Below are positions 24,099-31,904 of a stretch of 38,488 nt of DNA, in pieces (the stretch's first letter is position 1; each line of letters starts with the position of its first letter). A model generated the notes under the pieces. It worked only from the letters and a program-made list of their open reading frames with translations, was not told the origin of the DNA and did not search any database. The stretch covers positions 1 to 38,488 of the forward strand of contig CADACC010000010.1 in assembly GCA_902786275.1 (NCBI GenBank), written 5' to 3'. Position numbers and translations under genes: made by a program. This stretch comes from an uncultured Erysipelotrichaceae bacterium. Its GTDB lineage: Bacteria > Bacillota_I > Bacilli_A > RF39 > UBA660.

Positions 24099-24428
24099 AT
24101 GCCAAGTATATCTAAAGGTGACTTTTGGGATGAGTTTTTAAGTTTTACAAATATGCCTATGACTGCTTATTTTGATATTTTTGATAGAGAAGAAGGAAGT
24201 CTGAAACTATTTACACACACTCACGATTTTAAAGTTATTAAAAATAGTGATATTGTTATGGATTTATATCATGTTATTAAAGGTAGAAGAGATTCAATTG
24301 ATTATATAAAAGCTGATGAGATTACTAAAACTTATTTTAGAGTCCTTGGAGATAGTTTTTTAAAAGATATTGAAGCTGAACTTGCCGCAAGAGGTATTGT
24401 TATAGAACCTCATAAAAAACACAGTTAA
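24099..24428 (+). CDS. hypothetical protein downstream of ffh
   Basis: A 109-residue soluble protein I do not recognise. It begins PSISKGDFWDEFLSFTNMPMTAYFDIF and contains mixed helix/strand segments, with a helical end (DSFLKDIEAELAARGIVIEP). No cysteines, signal peptide or membrane segment. AGGAGG 8 bp upstream makes the start firm. It follows ffh by 18 bp, where many Firmicutes have rpsP, so it is probably translated from the ffh mRNA. Confidence 0.7.
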   Translation: MPSISKGDFWDEFLSFTNMPMTAYFDIFDREEGSLKLFTHTHDFKVIKNSDIVMDLYHVIKGRRDSIDYIKADEITKTYFRVLGDSFLKDIEAELAARGIVIEPHKKHS

Positions 24429-24487
24429 TATTTGCCCAAACACTATATATATACTTTCATAATTTATTATAGAAAGGATAATATATT

Positions 24488-24793
24488 ATGTTTCAAGAGG
24501 TAAATAAAACTAATGAATCTGTTTCATATGAAAAAACAGATTATCAATTTCAAGGTGATATGAACCAAGGATGCATGAGTCAACCTCAAATGATGTGTCC
24601 TAATATTTGTGAAGCACCAAGAGAACGTGTTTGTCATAGATATTTTTGTTATGATGTACCTCACATTGTTCCTTGTAATACAAGAATAATTAACCATCAT
24701 ATTTATAAACATACTTATGTTCCACAATATACTTGTTGTGAAGAAAATGAGTGTTCTAATGTATATGACAATTGTCCAAATAACTTCTTTTAA
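24488..24793 (+). CDS. Cys/His-rich small protein, reminiscent of spore-coat CotD family
   Basis: A 101-residue protein with no membrane segment. The first 40 residues are polar; the rest is rich in Cys, His and Tyr: MMCPNICE, VCHRYFCYDVPHIVPC, IINHHIYKHTYVPQYTCCEENEC and DNCPNNFF, with 10 cysteines in all. The V-P-H-I-x-P followed by N-H-H and H-x-Y pattern recalls CotD-like coat proteins, which are rich in His and Cys and become cross-linked in the spore coat. That is from memory and weak; it could instead be a metal-binding or disulfide-linked surface protein. RBS GAAAGG is 10 bp upstream of ATG. Single-gene unit with its own terminator. Confidence 0.6.
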   Translation: MFQEVNKTNESVSYEKTDYQFQGDMNQGCMSQPQMMCPNICEAPRERVCHRYFCYDVPHIVPCNTRIINHHIYKHTYVPQYTCCEENECSNVYDNCPNNFF

Positions 24794-24809
24794 GAAGTTA
24801 TTTTTTTTT
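24779..24809 (+). terminator. terminator of the Cys/His-rich gene
   Basis: AATAACTTCTT/AAGAAGTTATT stem with the stop codon in the loop, followed by T-run. Confidence 0.85.
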
Positions 24810-24810
24810 G

Positions 24811-24816
24811 TATAAT
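24811..24816 (+). promoter_or_regulatory. possible -10 box upstream of the DUF2779 gene
   Basis: TATAAT directly after the terminator T-run; no clear -35. It is 122 bp from the DUF2779 ATG; the AT-rich leader between them holds no recognisable riboswitch. Confidence 0.35.
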
Positions 24817-24938
24817 GATTATAAGAAATATAGAAGTTATATCACTTATTTTATATGGTTAAATAGTTTTTTATATAAAAGAATAAGGAAAACGCATGAT
24901 AACCATTTATTAAATTAAAAATTATATAGGAGGTTACT

Positions 24939-26807
24939 ATGGCTATAAGTAAAACTGATTTTATTAATTATTCAAGATGTCCAAGATATGCTTTTTTAGA
25001 TAAAGTAAAAAAGGATAAATTAGAAGCAGACATTTCAATTGATGAATATAAAAGCCAAGAAAGAAATGAATATATAGAAGAAATGCTTGGAACGATGTAT
25101 GAAGTTGATGATGAAGGGAATGAAACTGATTTAATAGATGTTCCAAATAGACAACTTGAAGCTATGATTGAATACTATAAACAAGTGGAACTTGAAACAG
25201 GTAGACTTACTAATACTTATTTTGGAGGAAAAACAACTTTTTCAGAGTCAACCTATAATCAAGAGTGTTTTGATTTTAACCATAATGGAGTTAAATATTT
25301 ATGTTATGTCGATGTTTATAATGAAAATGAAGATGGTATAAATATAATTGAGGTTAAAGCAACAACAACTAATATGTATAAGAAACTTGGTTACACTAGC
25401 AAAGATAAAGAGTTTATTAGTATTTTTGAAAAAAATGGACCTTTTTATAAATTAAAAGGTGATTTATATGATTTGAATCAAATTCAAGATTTTGATATTG
25501 ATAAATATCAAAAACAAGTTGAAAAACTTTTTGATAGATATGGAACTGGTAAATATTTATATGATTTAGCGGTTCAAAGATTTATATTAGAAGGTGAATA
25601 TAAGTCTTCTGGTAATCAAGATAAATTAAATGATGTTCATTATTATTTAGCTGTTTTAAATGCTGACTATATTTTTGATGGTAAATATGAAGATGGTAAA
25701 GCAGTTTATAGCATGGATGAAGATGGAAATGAAATAATAAACTTTTTTGATTTTACAAATATTACCAAGTTAATGCAACCTAAGATAGAAGAAGATGCTA
25801 AAAAAATTGAAAGAATTTTATTTGATTTAAAAGATCAAAAATGTGATTTAGGTAAATGGTGCCAATATAAAAAACCAGGAGGTTGTAAATATTTTAATCA
25901 AATATGTGGAAGCTTAATTCCTCATAAAAATAGTAGTTTAAATTATATATCTAATGGTCAAGGATTTATGACACCAAATGGTAGAATTAAAGGATTAGAT
26001 TTAATTAACCAAGGATATTTAAATCTTTTAGACGTTCCAGAAGAATGGATTACAAGAAAAACTCATATGATTCAACGAGATTGTGTACAGTTTAATAAAG
26101 AATATATAAATAAAGAGAAACTAAAAAAAGGTTTAGAACAGATAGAATATCCAATATATCATTTGGATTTTGAAACATTTCCATGTCCTATGCCTAGATT
26201 TAAGGGAGAGTTTCCGTATATACAGTCTCCATTTGAATTTTCTTTACACATAGAAAAAGAACCTGGAGTATGCGATAAGTTTAAAGATAATTATGTGTTT
26301 TTAGCTAAAACTCACAATGATGAAAGAGAAGAGCTAGTTAAAAAACTTATTGAATATATTGATGGTGATAAAGGAACTTTATTTGCTCAGAATGTTCCGT
26401 TTGAAAAAGGTAGAATAAAAGAATTATCCAAGATATTCCCGGAGTATAAAGATAAACTTATGAAAATATACAATAGGGGATTTGATTTGCTTTGGCTTGT
26501 AAATACATCTAGTAAAATGTATGAAGACTTAGGTTATAGTGAAGAAGATGCTAAAGTGTTTAATTATTATCATCCTGATTTATCTGGATCATTTTCTATT
26601 AAGAAAACACTTCCAGTATTTTCAGATTTAACTTATAAGGATTTAACGGTTAAAAATGGTACTGAGGCTATTGTTGAATATGCTAATTATAATAAAATGA
26701 GTAAAGAAGAATATAATATTAAGTATCAAGCGTTAATAGACTATTGTCAGCAAGATACATGGGCAATGGTTGTAATTTTGGACGAATTACGTAAACTTGT
26801 CAAATAG
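24939..26807 (+). CDS. DUF2779 protein: Cas4-like Fe-S nuclease fused to a DEDD exonuclease
   Basis: A 622-residue protein that reads as two nucleases. The N-terminal half resembles Cas4/AddB-type PD-(D/E)XK nucleases: DFINYSRCPRYAF (C14), YLCYVDVYN with D125, and IIEVKATT with E138-x-K140, followed by cysteines C302, C308, C316 and C323, which with C14 could hold an Fe-S cluster. The C-terminal half carries a DEDD exonuclease pattern: YHLDFETFP (D410, E412), a middle segment FAQNVPFEKGRI, and YCQQDTWAM (D606). This layout matches the DUF2779 family, whose cellular role is not known to me. The start follows TAGGAGG by 8 bp. It is free-standing, with no cas genes near, so it is not part of a CRISPR system. 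Confidence 0.8.
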   Translation: MAISKTDFINYSRCPRYAFLDKVKKDKLEADISIDEYKSQERNEYIEEMLGTMYEVDDEGNETDLIDVPNRQLEAMIEYYKQVELETGRLTNTYFGGKTTFSESTYNQECFDFNHNGVKYLCYVDVYNENEDGINIIEVKATTTNMYKKLGYTSKDKEFISIFEKNGPFYKLKGDLYDLNQIQDFDIDKYQKQVEKLFDRYGTGKYLYDLAVQRFILEGEYKSSGNQDKLNDVHYYLAVLNADYIFDGKYEDGKAVYSMDEDGNEIINFFDFTNITKLMQPKIEEDAKKIERILFDLKDQKCDLGKWCQYKKPGGCKYFNQICGSLIPHKNSSLNYISNGQGFMTPNGRIKGLDLINQGYLNLLDVPEEWITRKTHMIQRDCVQFNKEYINKEKLKKGLEQIEYPIYHLDFETFPCPMPRFKGEFPYIQSPFEFSLHIEKEPGVCDKFKDNYVFLAKTHNDEREELVKKLIEYIDGDKGTLFAQNVPFEKGRIKELSKIFPEYKDKLMKIYNRGFDLLWLVNTSSKMYEDLGYSEEDAKVFNYYHPDLSGSFSIKKTLPVFSDLTYKDLTVKNGTEAIVEYANYNKMSKEEYNIKYQALIDYCQQDTWAMVVILDELRKLVK

Positions 26808-26883
26808 TTGTATAAATTTGACATATTGCTTGTATAGTTTACATAACATTTAGTATATTATTATTGTAAGGACGTGATTTAAA

Positions 26884-27084
26884 ATGTTATACCCATCAAT
26901 TGATAAATTACTAAATGTAGTTGATTCAAAGTATATGCTTGTTCACATTGCTTCAATTAGAAGTAAACAAATGCACGATACAAATCATTATCAAATGCTT
27001 GAAAAAGATTACGTAAATAAAAAAGAACTTGGACGTGCACTTGAAGAAGTTGATAAAGGGTTAATAAAAGTCATAAAAAAATAA
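26884..27084 (+). CDS. rpoZ: RNA polymerase omega subunit
   Basis: A 66-residue protein matching omega: MLYPSIDKLLNVVDSKYMLVHIASIRSKQM, then KKELGRALEEVDKGLI. The usual start MLxPSID and the SKY/xRAxQ-type core are clear. Omega assists RNA polymerase assembly. RBS AAGGACG lies 10 bp before ATG. A TTGACA at 26818-26823 could be a promoter element, but the -10 is poor. Confidence 0.88.
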   Translation: MLYPSIDKLLNVVDSKYMLVHIASIRSKQMHDTNHYQMLEKDYVNKKELGRALEEVDKGLIKVIKK

Positions 27085-27111
27085 AAAGGGGAAGACTTTT
27101 ATATAAATGCA

Positions 27112-27137
27112 AAAAAAGACTTGAAAAAGTCTTTTTT
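27112..27137 (+). terminator. terminator of rpoZ
   Basis: AAAAAAGACTT/AAGTCTTTTTT stem with GAAA tetraloop. The TTGAAA in the loop is also the -35 of the next promoter. Confidence 0.85.
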
Positions 27138-27149
27138 ACATGTTATTAT
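27121..27149 (+). promoter_or_regulatory. promoter of tRNA-Ala, overlapping the rpoZ terminator
   Basis: TTGAAA (27121-27126) and TATTAT (27144-27149) with 17-bp spacing and a TG at 27141-27142. The -35 lies in the terminator hairpin. Confidence 0.6.
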
Positions 27150-27163
27150 TAACTTGTTCTTTT

Positions 27164-27240
27164 GGGGAATTAGCTCAGCTGGCTAGAGCGCCTGCCCTGC
27201 ACGCAGGAGGTCAAGGGTTCGAATCCCTTATTCTCCACCA
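27164..27240 (+). tRNA. tRNA-Ala(TGC)
   Basis: 77 nt, acceptor GGGGAAT/ATTCTCC (one G·T pair), encoded CCA. The anticodon loop CCTGCAC gives TGC. Confidence 0.95.
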
Positions 27241-27250
27241 TTTAGAATTT

Positions 27251-27277
27251 AACTAACTAGAAATAGTTAGTTTTTTT
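27251..27277 (+). terminator. terminator of tRNA-Ala
   Basis: AACTAACTA/TAGTTAGTT with GAAA tetraloop and T-run. Confidence 0.88.
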
Positions 27278-27296
27278 ATTACAATAATTAAAAAAC

Positions 27297-27325
27297 TTGA
27301 CAAATGTTCGATAATATGTTATATT
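27297..27325 (+). promoter_or_regulatory. promoter of the orphan gene at 27351
   Basis: TTGACA (27297-27302) and TATATT (27320-27325) with 17-bp spacing plus TG at 27317-27318. A near-consensus sigma-A promoter. Confidence 0.75.
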
Positions 27326-27350
27326 TATGTCACTTAAGGGGGAATATAAA

Positions 27351-27815
27351 ATGAGTAAATTAAATAATGATGATTTATTTGAATTAGGTGGAAAAATAGT
27401 ATTTGTAGGTGCAGCAACTGCTATAATGGTTTGTGCACACGAAGCTAAAGAAAAAATCAGTCGTGATGAATATAAACAAAAATATCATAAATGTAGTGTT
27501 ATTTCTGTTTGCGATGGAGAAATAAATATACATTCAAATCAAGATACAAATAAGCTTTGTAGAGAGTTAAGTTACAAAGTAGCTCAACAAGATGATGATG
27601 AGCTAGTTATATATGTATATTCTCAAGATAAAAATGAGAGAGATCTATATACAAAATATATTGAATCTAAAATTTATGTTACAGAAGATGGTAATGTGTT
27701 ATTTGATGAAGGCACAATTAGTGAAAATGATTATTATGAATATATTACAACTCTTGTAAAAGATCAATCAAGTAATGGGCAACGTGTAAGAGTTAATACT
27801 GGAAAAGAGAATTAA
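27351..27815 (+). CDS. hypothetical protein with a hydrophobic N-terminal segment
   Basis: A 154-residue protein I do not recognise. Residues 13-31 (GGKIVFVGAATAIMVCAHE) are hydrophobic and may be a weak membrane segment or a buried strand. The middle is beta-rich (CSVISVCDGEINIHSN, DDELVIYVYS) and the end polar. AAGGGGG 9 bp before ATG sets the start; an in-frame ATG at 27327 is rejected because it precedes the Shine-Dalgarno. Strong promoter and own terminator suggest a well-expressed single gene. Confidence 0.65.
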   Translation: MSKLNNDDLFELGGKIVFVGAATAIMVCAHEAKEKISRDEYKQKYHKCSVISVCDGEINIHSNQDTNKLCRELSYKVAQQDDDELVIYVYSQDKNERDLYTKYIESKIYVTEDGNVLFDEGTISENDYYEYITTLVKDQSSNGQRVRVNTGKEN

Positions 27816-27823
27816 TATTAAAG

Positions 27824-27853
27824 AAAAAGAGGTTAATTAAACCTCTTTTTTTT
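27824..27853. terminator. bidirectional terminator before the yolD-like gene
   Basis: AAAAAGAGGTT/AACCTCTTTTT with AATTA loop and T-run; usable in both directions by the convergent units. Confidence 0.85.
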
Positions 27854-28175
27854 ATTCATATTTAATATTTAATATATCATCAAATTTATATGGTTTTTTA
27901 TCAACAAATATTAATTTGTTGATTGAATCTAGTTTTGTAATTATTCCTGTTACAAAACTATTTTTATACTTTCCAAATATTGTTAATGTTACTATTGAAT
28001 TACTATTATAAGCTTCAACTATTAAGCTTTCTAGTTCCATGATTTGATCTTCAGAAAATTCTGGTTTAATATTCTTTGTATTTTTATTTATGTATGTGTT
28101 TATTTCATCTTCGGAAATAACAGAGTGAAATGCTGCCCATTTCATCATTCCACGATCTTCACTTTTATTATTCAT
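27852..28175 (-). CDS. YolD-like protein
   Basis: A 107-residue protein with the YolD pattern: DRGMMKWAAFHSVISEDE at the start (family consensus RGxxKWxxFxxLxE), a helical middle, and beta strands SIVTLTIFGKYKNSFVTGII and KLIFVDKKPYKFDDILNIKYE. YolD proteins are often found beside Y-family polymerases and may regulate translesion synthesis. It overlaps the polymerase gene (8 bp), confirming an operon. The polymerase is upstream in this operon. RBS is AGGAGG inside the polymerase 3' end. Confidence 0.8.
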   Translation of the reverse strand: MNNKSEDRGMMKWAAFHSVISEDEINTYINKNTKNIKPEFSEDQIMELESLIVEAYNSNSIVTLTIFGKYKNSFVTGIITKLDSINKLIFVDKKPYKFDDILNIKYE

Positions 28176-29415
28176 GATGTCCTCCTATCTTTTCATTTCT
28201 TTCCAATATAGTTGAATCTTCAAGTAGTGCCGATGCTTTAACTAAACTATTTTTCCCAAACTTTGCTTTTACTATATCAATAGAATGATTTAGTTTTTCA
28301 TCTCTTTGTTCTTTTTCAAAATCTTTAAATAAGTTAAGTTGAATAGAGTTATTTTGAGAAAGTTTACCAAGTGATATCATTATCTTTCTTATAGCTGAAC
28401 CATCATAATATTGTTCTATCATTTGATTACATACTTTGATTATTTCTTTTGGATCTCTAGTTGGAGCATCAAGTTTCATAGAGTGATAAAAACCTCCAGT
28501 AACATATTTATTATAGCCAAGGCCAAAACTTATTAGTTGACAATCATAATTTGATGCTCTAAGTCTTGCACAAACAACTTCTACCATTTCTTCGACAAGT
28601 ATTCCTATATTAGCTTTATAGTAATCTTTATGAAGCATTTGACTGTGTGAAAAAGACTTTTCTTTTGGTGGAACTTTTAAATCGCTAATAATACTTTCAT
28701 CAAGTCCATTACAACTTCTCCAAAGCTGCACTCCCATAACACCAAATTTTTTTCGAAAATCTTCTTTATCATGCTTTGCAACATCACCAACAGAATACAT
28801 TCCTAAATTGTTTAATTTTTTTTCCATTGCGGGTCCTATTCCCCACATATCAGAAAGTGGTGATATTTTCCATAACTTCTTTTGCACGTCATCCATAGTC
28901 CACTTAGCTATACCATTTTTATATAGTTTTGCTTCAGTATCCATAGCTATTTTTGCAAGAAGCATGTTAGGGCCAATTCCACAGTTTGCTGTAAGGCCAG
29001 TTTTTTGTTCTACTGTTTTAAGTATTTCTTCAGCAAGTTCTACATCTGTTTTGCCATAATATTTTAAATAACTTGTTACATCTAAAAAACATTCATCAAT
29101 AGAGTAGATGTGTAAATCTTTAGTATCAACAAAATCAAGGTAGATACTAACAACTTTCATACTCATTTCAGAGTATAGTTTCATTCTTGGATCAACTATC
29201 ATATATTTAACACCTTTAGGTATTTCATATAATCTTCCTCTTGATTTTATACCTTGTTTTTTTAAACATGGCGTAATTGCAAGAGTAAGTGCACCCTGAC
29301 CTTGAGTGGTTGATGCAACTACTAAAGGAACTTTAAAGGGGTCAAGACCACGATCAATACATTCACAAGATGCGAAGAAACTTTTTAAATCTATGCACAT
29401 AAATGTTCTTTTCAT
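28168..29415 (-). CDS. Y-family DNA polymerase, UvrX/YqjW type
   Basis: A 415-residue error-prone DNA polymerase. Catalytic acids: FMCIDLKSFFAS (D near residue 6) and HIYSIDECFLDVT (D, E). GIGPNMLLAKIAMD and WGIGPAMEKKLNNLG (helix-hairpin-helix) follow, with the little-finger region near HSQMLHKDYY. The palm segment LVVASTTQGQGALTLAITPCLKKQGI is the UvrX/UmuC-like form found in Firmicutes with YolD. It copies damaged DNA. ATG at 29415 (not the GTG upstream) lies 8 bp after AGAGGG. No LexA box of the Bacillus type is seen; the promoter is in the palindrome at 29434-29464. Confidence 0.9.
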   Translation of the reverse strand: MKRTFMCIDLKSFFASCECIDRGLDPFKVPLVVASTTQGQGALTLAITPCLKKQGIKSRGRLYEIPKGVKYMIVDPRMKLYSEMSMKVVSIYLDFVDTKDLHIYSIDECFLDVTSYLKYYGKTDVELAEEILKTVEQKTGLTANCGIGPNMLLAKIAMDTEAKLYKNGIAKWTMDDVQKKLWKISPLSDMWGIGPAMEKKLNNLGMYSVGDVAKHDKEDFRKKFGVMGVQLWRSCNGLDESIISDLKVPPKEKSFSHSQMLHKDYYKANIGILVEEMVEVVCARLRASNYDCQLISFGLGYNKYVTGGFYHSMKLDAPTRDPKEIIKVCNQMIEQYYDGSAIRKIMISLGKLSQNNSIQLNLFKDFEKEQRDEKLNHSIDIVKAKFGKNSLVKASALLEDSTILERNEKIGGHHE

Positions 29416-29433
29416 CTTGACCACCCTCTAACT

Positions 29434-29464
29434 ATATATATTATAGCATATTTATAATATATAT
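29434..29464. promoter_or_regulatory. palindromic divergent promoter region (Y-polymerase / pseudouridine synthase)
   Basis: A perfect 12-bp inverted repeat (ATATATATTATA at 29434-29445, complement at 29453-29464) with a 7-bp centre. Each arm contains TATAAT reading outward: minus at 29445-29440 for the polymerase, plus at 29453-29458 for the pseudouridine synthase. Confidence 0.6.
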
Positions 29465-29509
29465 TTTGTTAATAATATGTTAAAATATCTTTGTTATTTG
29501 GTGATTGTT

Positions 29510-30163
29510 ATGAATAAAAAGAAACTAGATATAATTTATGAAGATAAATATATTATTGCAGTTAATAAACCTACTAAATTATTAACCGTATCAACATTAA
29601 AAGAAAAAGAAAAAACTTTATTTCATGAGGTTAGTTTGTATGTAAAAAAGAAACATAAATCTAATAAAGTTTTTATTGTTCACAGACTTGATAAGGATAC
29701 ATCTGGCATTGTTATATTTGCTAAAGATATAGATACAAAAAATATTTTACAAGATGAGTGGAATAAATATGCTCAAGAAAGAAAATATATTGCTTTATTA
29801 AAAGGAAAAATAACTCCAAATAAAAAAGAACTTAGAAATCGTTTAAGTGAAACTAAAACTAATTTAGTTTATATTGATGATGATAATAAAAAAGCTAAAG
29901 TTGCGATAACTAAATATGAACTTATTAAATATGTAGGTAATAATTCTTTGGTTGATATAGAAATACTAACTGGTAGAAAAAATCAAATAAGAGTTCAACT
30001 AGCAAATTATGGTTATCCTGTTATTGGAGACTATAAATATAATAAAAATAAAACTTTTTATAACAGATTAATGCTTCATGCATCTAGAATTATTTTAATT
30101 CATCCAATTACAAAAGAACTTCTTACTTTAGATTCAAGATTACCTAAAGAATTTAATTTGTGA
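29510..30163 (+). CDS. RluA-family pseudouridine synthase
   Basis: A 217-residue protein with the RluA catalytic motif VHRLDKDTSGIVIFA (Asp of HRLD is the nucleophile), preceded by IIAVNKPTKLLTVS and followed by GRKNQIRVQLANYGYPVIGDYKY near the end. There is no S4 domain at the start, and it is shorter than RluD (about 300), so it is a stand-alone catalytic domain. It isomerises uridine in rRNA or tRNA; the target cannot be read. The ATG at 29510 follows GGTGATT; an upstream ATG at 29477 precedes the Shine-Dalgarno. Confidence 0.88.
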   Translation: MNKKKLDIIYEDKYIIAVNKPTKLLTVSTLKEKEKTLFHEVSLYVKKKHKSNKVFIVHRLDKDTSGIVIFAKDIDTKNILQDEWNKYAQERKYIALLKGKITPNKKELRNRLSETKTNLVYIDDDNKKAKVAITKYELIKYVGNNSLVDIEILTGRKNQIRVQLANYGYPVIGDYKYNKNKTFYNRLMLHASRIILIHPITKELLTLDSRLPKEFNL

Positions 30164-30221
30164 TAGAATATAGTATATTTTTAGGTTAATTCAATTTTCA
30201 ATTAAATATTTTTATGAATAT

Positions 30222-30227
30222 TATAAT
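30222..30227 (+). promoter_or_regulatory. probable -10 box of sufS-sufU
   Basis: TATAAT lies 36 bp upstream of the sufS start. No clear -35. No other signal is seen in the 99-bp gap. Confidence 0.4.
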
Positions 30228-30262
30228 TTAGATTATAAATATTTGTTTTGGAGGTGATATAT

Positions 30263-31459
30263 ATGAATAGATCTGATTTTCCAATGCTTGATCAAGATTT
30301 AATATATTTTGATAATGGGGCTACAACATTTAAACCTAATACTGTAATTAGTTCAATTAATGAATATTATACAAAATACTCAGCTAATGCACATAGAGGT
30401 GACTACGATATATCATATAAAGTAGATTTAAAATATGAAGATGTTAGAGATAAAGTAAAAGATTTTATTAATGCCAAAGAAAAAGAAGAAATAATTTTTA
30501 CCTCTGGAACAACGATGTCTTTAAATTTAGTTGCATCAGCTTTTTTTGAAAAATATTTAGAATCTGGAGATGAAGTTTTAATAACAAAAACTGAACATGC
30601 ATCAAATGTTTTGCCTTGGTTTAATTTAGCTAATAAATTAGGAATAAAAATAAGTTATATAGATCTTGATAGTGATTATCACGTTACAATTGATAATGTA
30701 AAAAAAGCTATTACTAATAAAACTAAAGTCATATCACTTGCTTATATTACAAACGTAATTGGTGATAAAAGACCTATAAAAGAAATTACAAAGATTGCTC
30801 ATGAGAATAATATCTTTGTTGTTGTTGATGCTGCTCAAGCAATCGCACATACTAAAATTGATGTTCAAGATTTAGATATAGATTTTTTAGCGTTTTCTGC
30901 GCATAAAATGTATGGACCAACTGGAGTTGGAGTTTTATATGGTAAAAAAGAATTACTAGATGAAGCTAATCCTTATATGCTTGGTGGAGGAATGAATGAA
31001 TCATTTGATAATGAAAATGAAGTTCTTTTAAAATCTCTTCCTTATAAATTTGAAGCTGGGACACAAAATATTGCAGGTGTTATTGGACTGGGAGCTGCAA
31101 TAGATTATATAAATAATATTGGTATTGAAAATATTTCGGTTTATGAATCAAAACTAAGAGATTATTTAATTAATAAGCTAGAAAAAATAAGTTTTATTGA
31201 TATTATCAATTATGAAGCTGATGGAGCAATAGTATCATTTAATGTTGATAAAATATTTTCACAGGATGTTGCTTATTATTTAAATAAATATAATGTATGC
31301 GTTAGAGCTGGTAATCACTGTGCTAAGCTAGTTAAAAATGTAACAGGAGTTACAAACTCTGTTAGAATTAGTTTAGCTTTATATAATACTGAAGAAGAAA
31401 TTGATGAAGTTGTTAATCTATTAAGTGATTATGAAAAGATTAGAAATGAGATGATTTAA
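30263..31459 (+). CDS. sufS: cysteine desulfurase SufS
   Basis: A 398-residue PLP enzyme of the SufS type: YFDNGATTFKP at the start, EEIIFTSGTTMSLN, TEHASNVLPW, VVVDAAQAIAHT, the PLP lysine in FSAHKMYGPTGVG, and the catalytic cysteine in VRAGNHCAK. The enzyme draws sulfur from cysteine as a persulfide. GGAGGTGAT immediately upstream sets ATG 30263. The sufU gene starts at the next base after the stop. The absence of sufB/C/D nearby is a difference from Bacillus. Confidence 0.94.
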   Translation: MNRSDFPMLDQDLIYFDNGATTFKPNTVISSINEYYTKYSANAHRGDYDISYKVDLKYEDVRDKVKDFINAKEKEEIIFTSGTTMSLNLVASAFFEKYLESGDEVLITKTEHASNVLPWFNLANKLGIKISYIDLDSDYHVTIDNVKKAITNKTKVISLAYITNVIGDKRPIKEITKIAHENNIFVVVDAAQAIAHTKIDVQDLDIDFLAFSAHKMYGPTGVGVLYGKKELLDEANPYMLGGGMNESFDNENEVLLKSLPYKFEAGTQNIAGVIGLGAAIDYINNIGIENISVYESKLRDYLINKLEKISFIDIINYEADGAIVSFNVDKIFSQDVAYYLNKYNVCVRAGNHCAKLVKNVTGVTNSVRISLALYNTEEEIDEVVNLLSDYEKIRNEMI

Positions 31460-31888
31460 ATGGATGATGAAGTAAAAAAAGAAATAATACTTGAAAATTA
31501 TTCAAATCCATCTAATTATCAAAAGATAGATGATGGGTCATATGAAAAATATAATACTAATAATGATTCTTGTGTAGATAATTTAAACTTTTATATAAAG
31601 ATTGAAGATAATATTATTAAGGATTTAAAATTTGAAGGTGAAGCTTGTGCTATTAGTAAAGCATCTTCATCTATATTTACTGATAATGTTATTGGTAAAT
31701 CAATAAATGATGCAATTACTTATATAGGTGAATTTGAAAACATGATAGATCAAAAGCCTTATAATGAAGATACTTTAAAAGATGCTTGTTGTTTTTGTGA
31801 TATATATAAACAAAATAATCGAAGAAACTGTGCATATCTTCCATATAGAGGTTTAAAGAAATATCTTGAAAATTATATAAATAAATGA
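31460..31888 (+). CDS. sufU: SufU zinc-dependent sulfur transfer protein
   Basis: A 142-residue SufU. The zinc/sulfur ligands are visible: SCVDNLNF (Cys plus Asp), GEACAISKASSS (Cys) and RNCAYLPYRGLKKYL (Cys). Extra cysteines in DACCFCDIY are unusual. In Bacilli SufU takes sulfur from SufS via its zinc-bound cysteine. Start codon directly after the sufS stop, so translation is coupled. Confidence 0.9.
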   Translation: MDDEVKKEIILENYSNPSNYQKIDDGSYEKYNTNNDSCVDNLNFYIKIEDNIIKDLKFEGEACAISKASSSIFTDNVIGKSINDAITYIGEFENMIDQKPYNEDTLKDACCFCDIYKQNNRRNCAYLPYRGLKKYLENYINK

Positions 31889-31904
31889 TATATTTTATCT
31901 TGTA

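Noticed and set aside
24817-24938. Riboswitch in the leader of the DUF2779 gene
   Set aside because: AT-rich with no recognised motif or paired terminator/antiterminator.
5957-29415. A defence island, from the MvaI-like nuclease, HerA, DUF2779 nuclease and Y-polymerase
   Set aside because: They are spread over more than 20 kb among housekeeping genes with separate promoters and terminators; no methylase, cas, Sir2 or toxin gene adjoins them.
31889-31904. Additional small gene between sufU and the T-box
   Set aside because: Only a few bases separate them and no start with ribosome-binding site is present.
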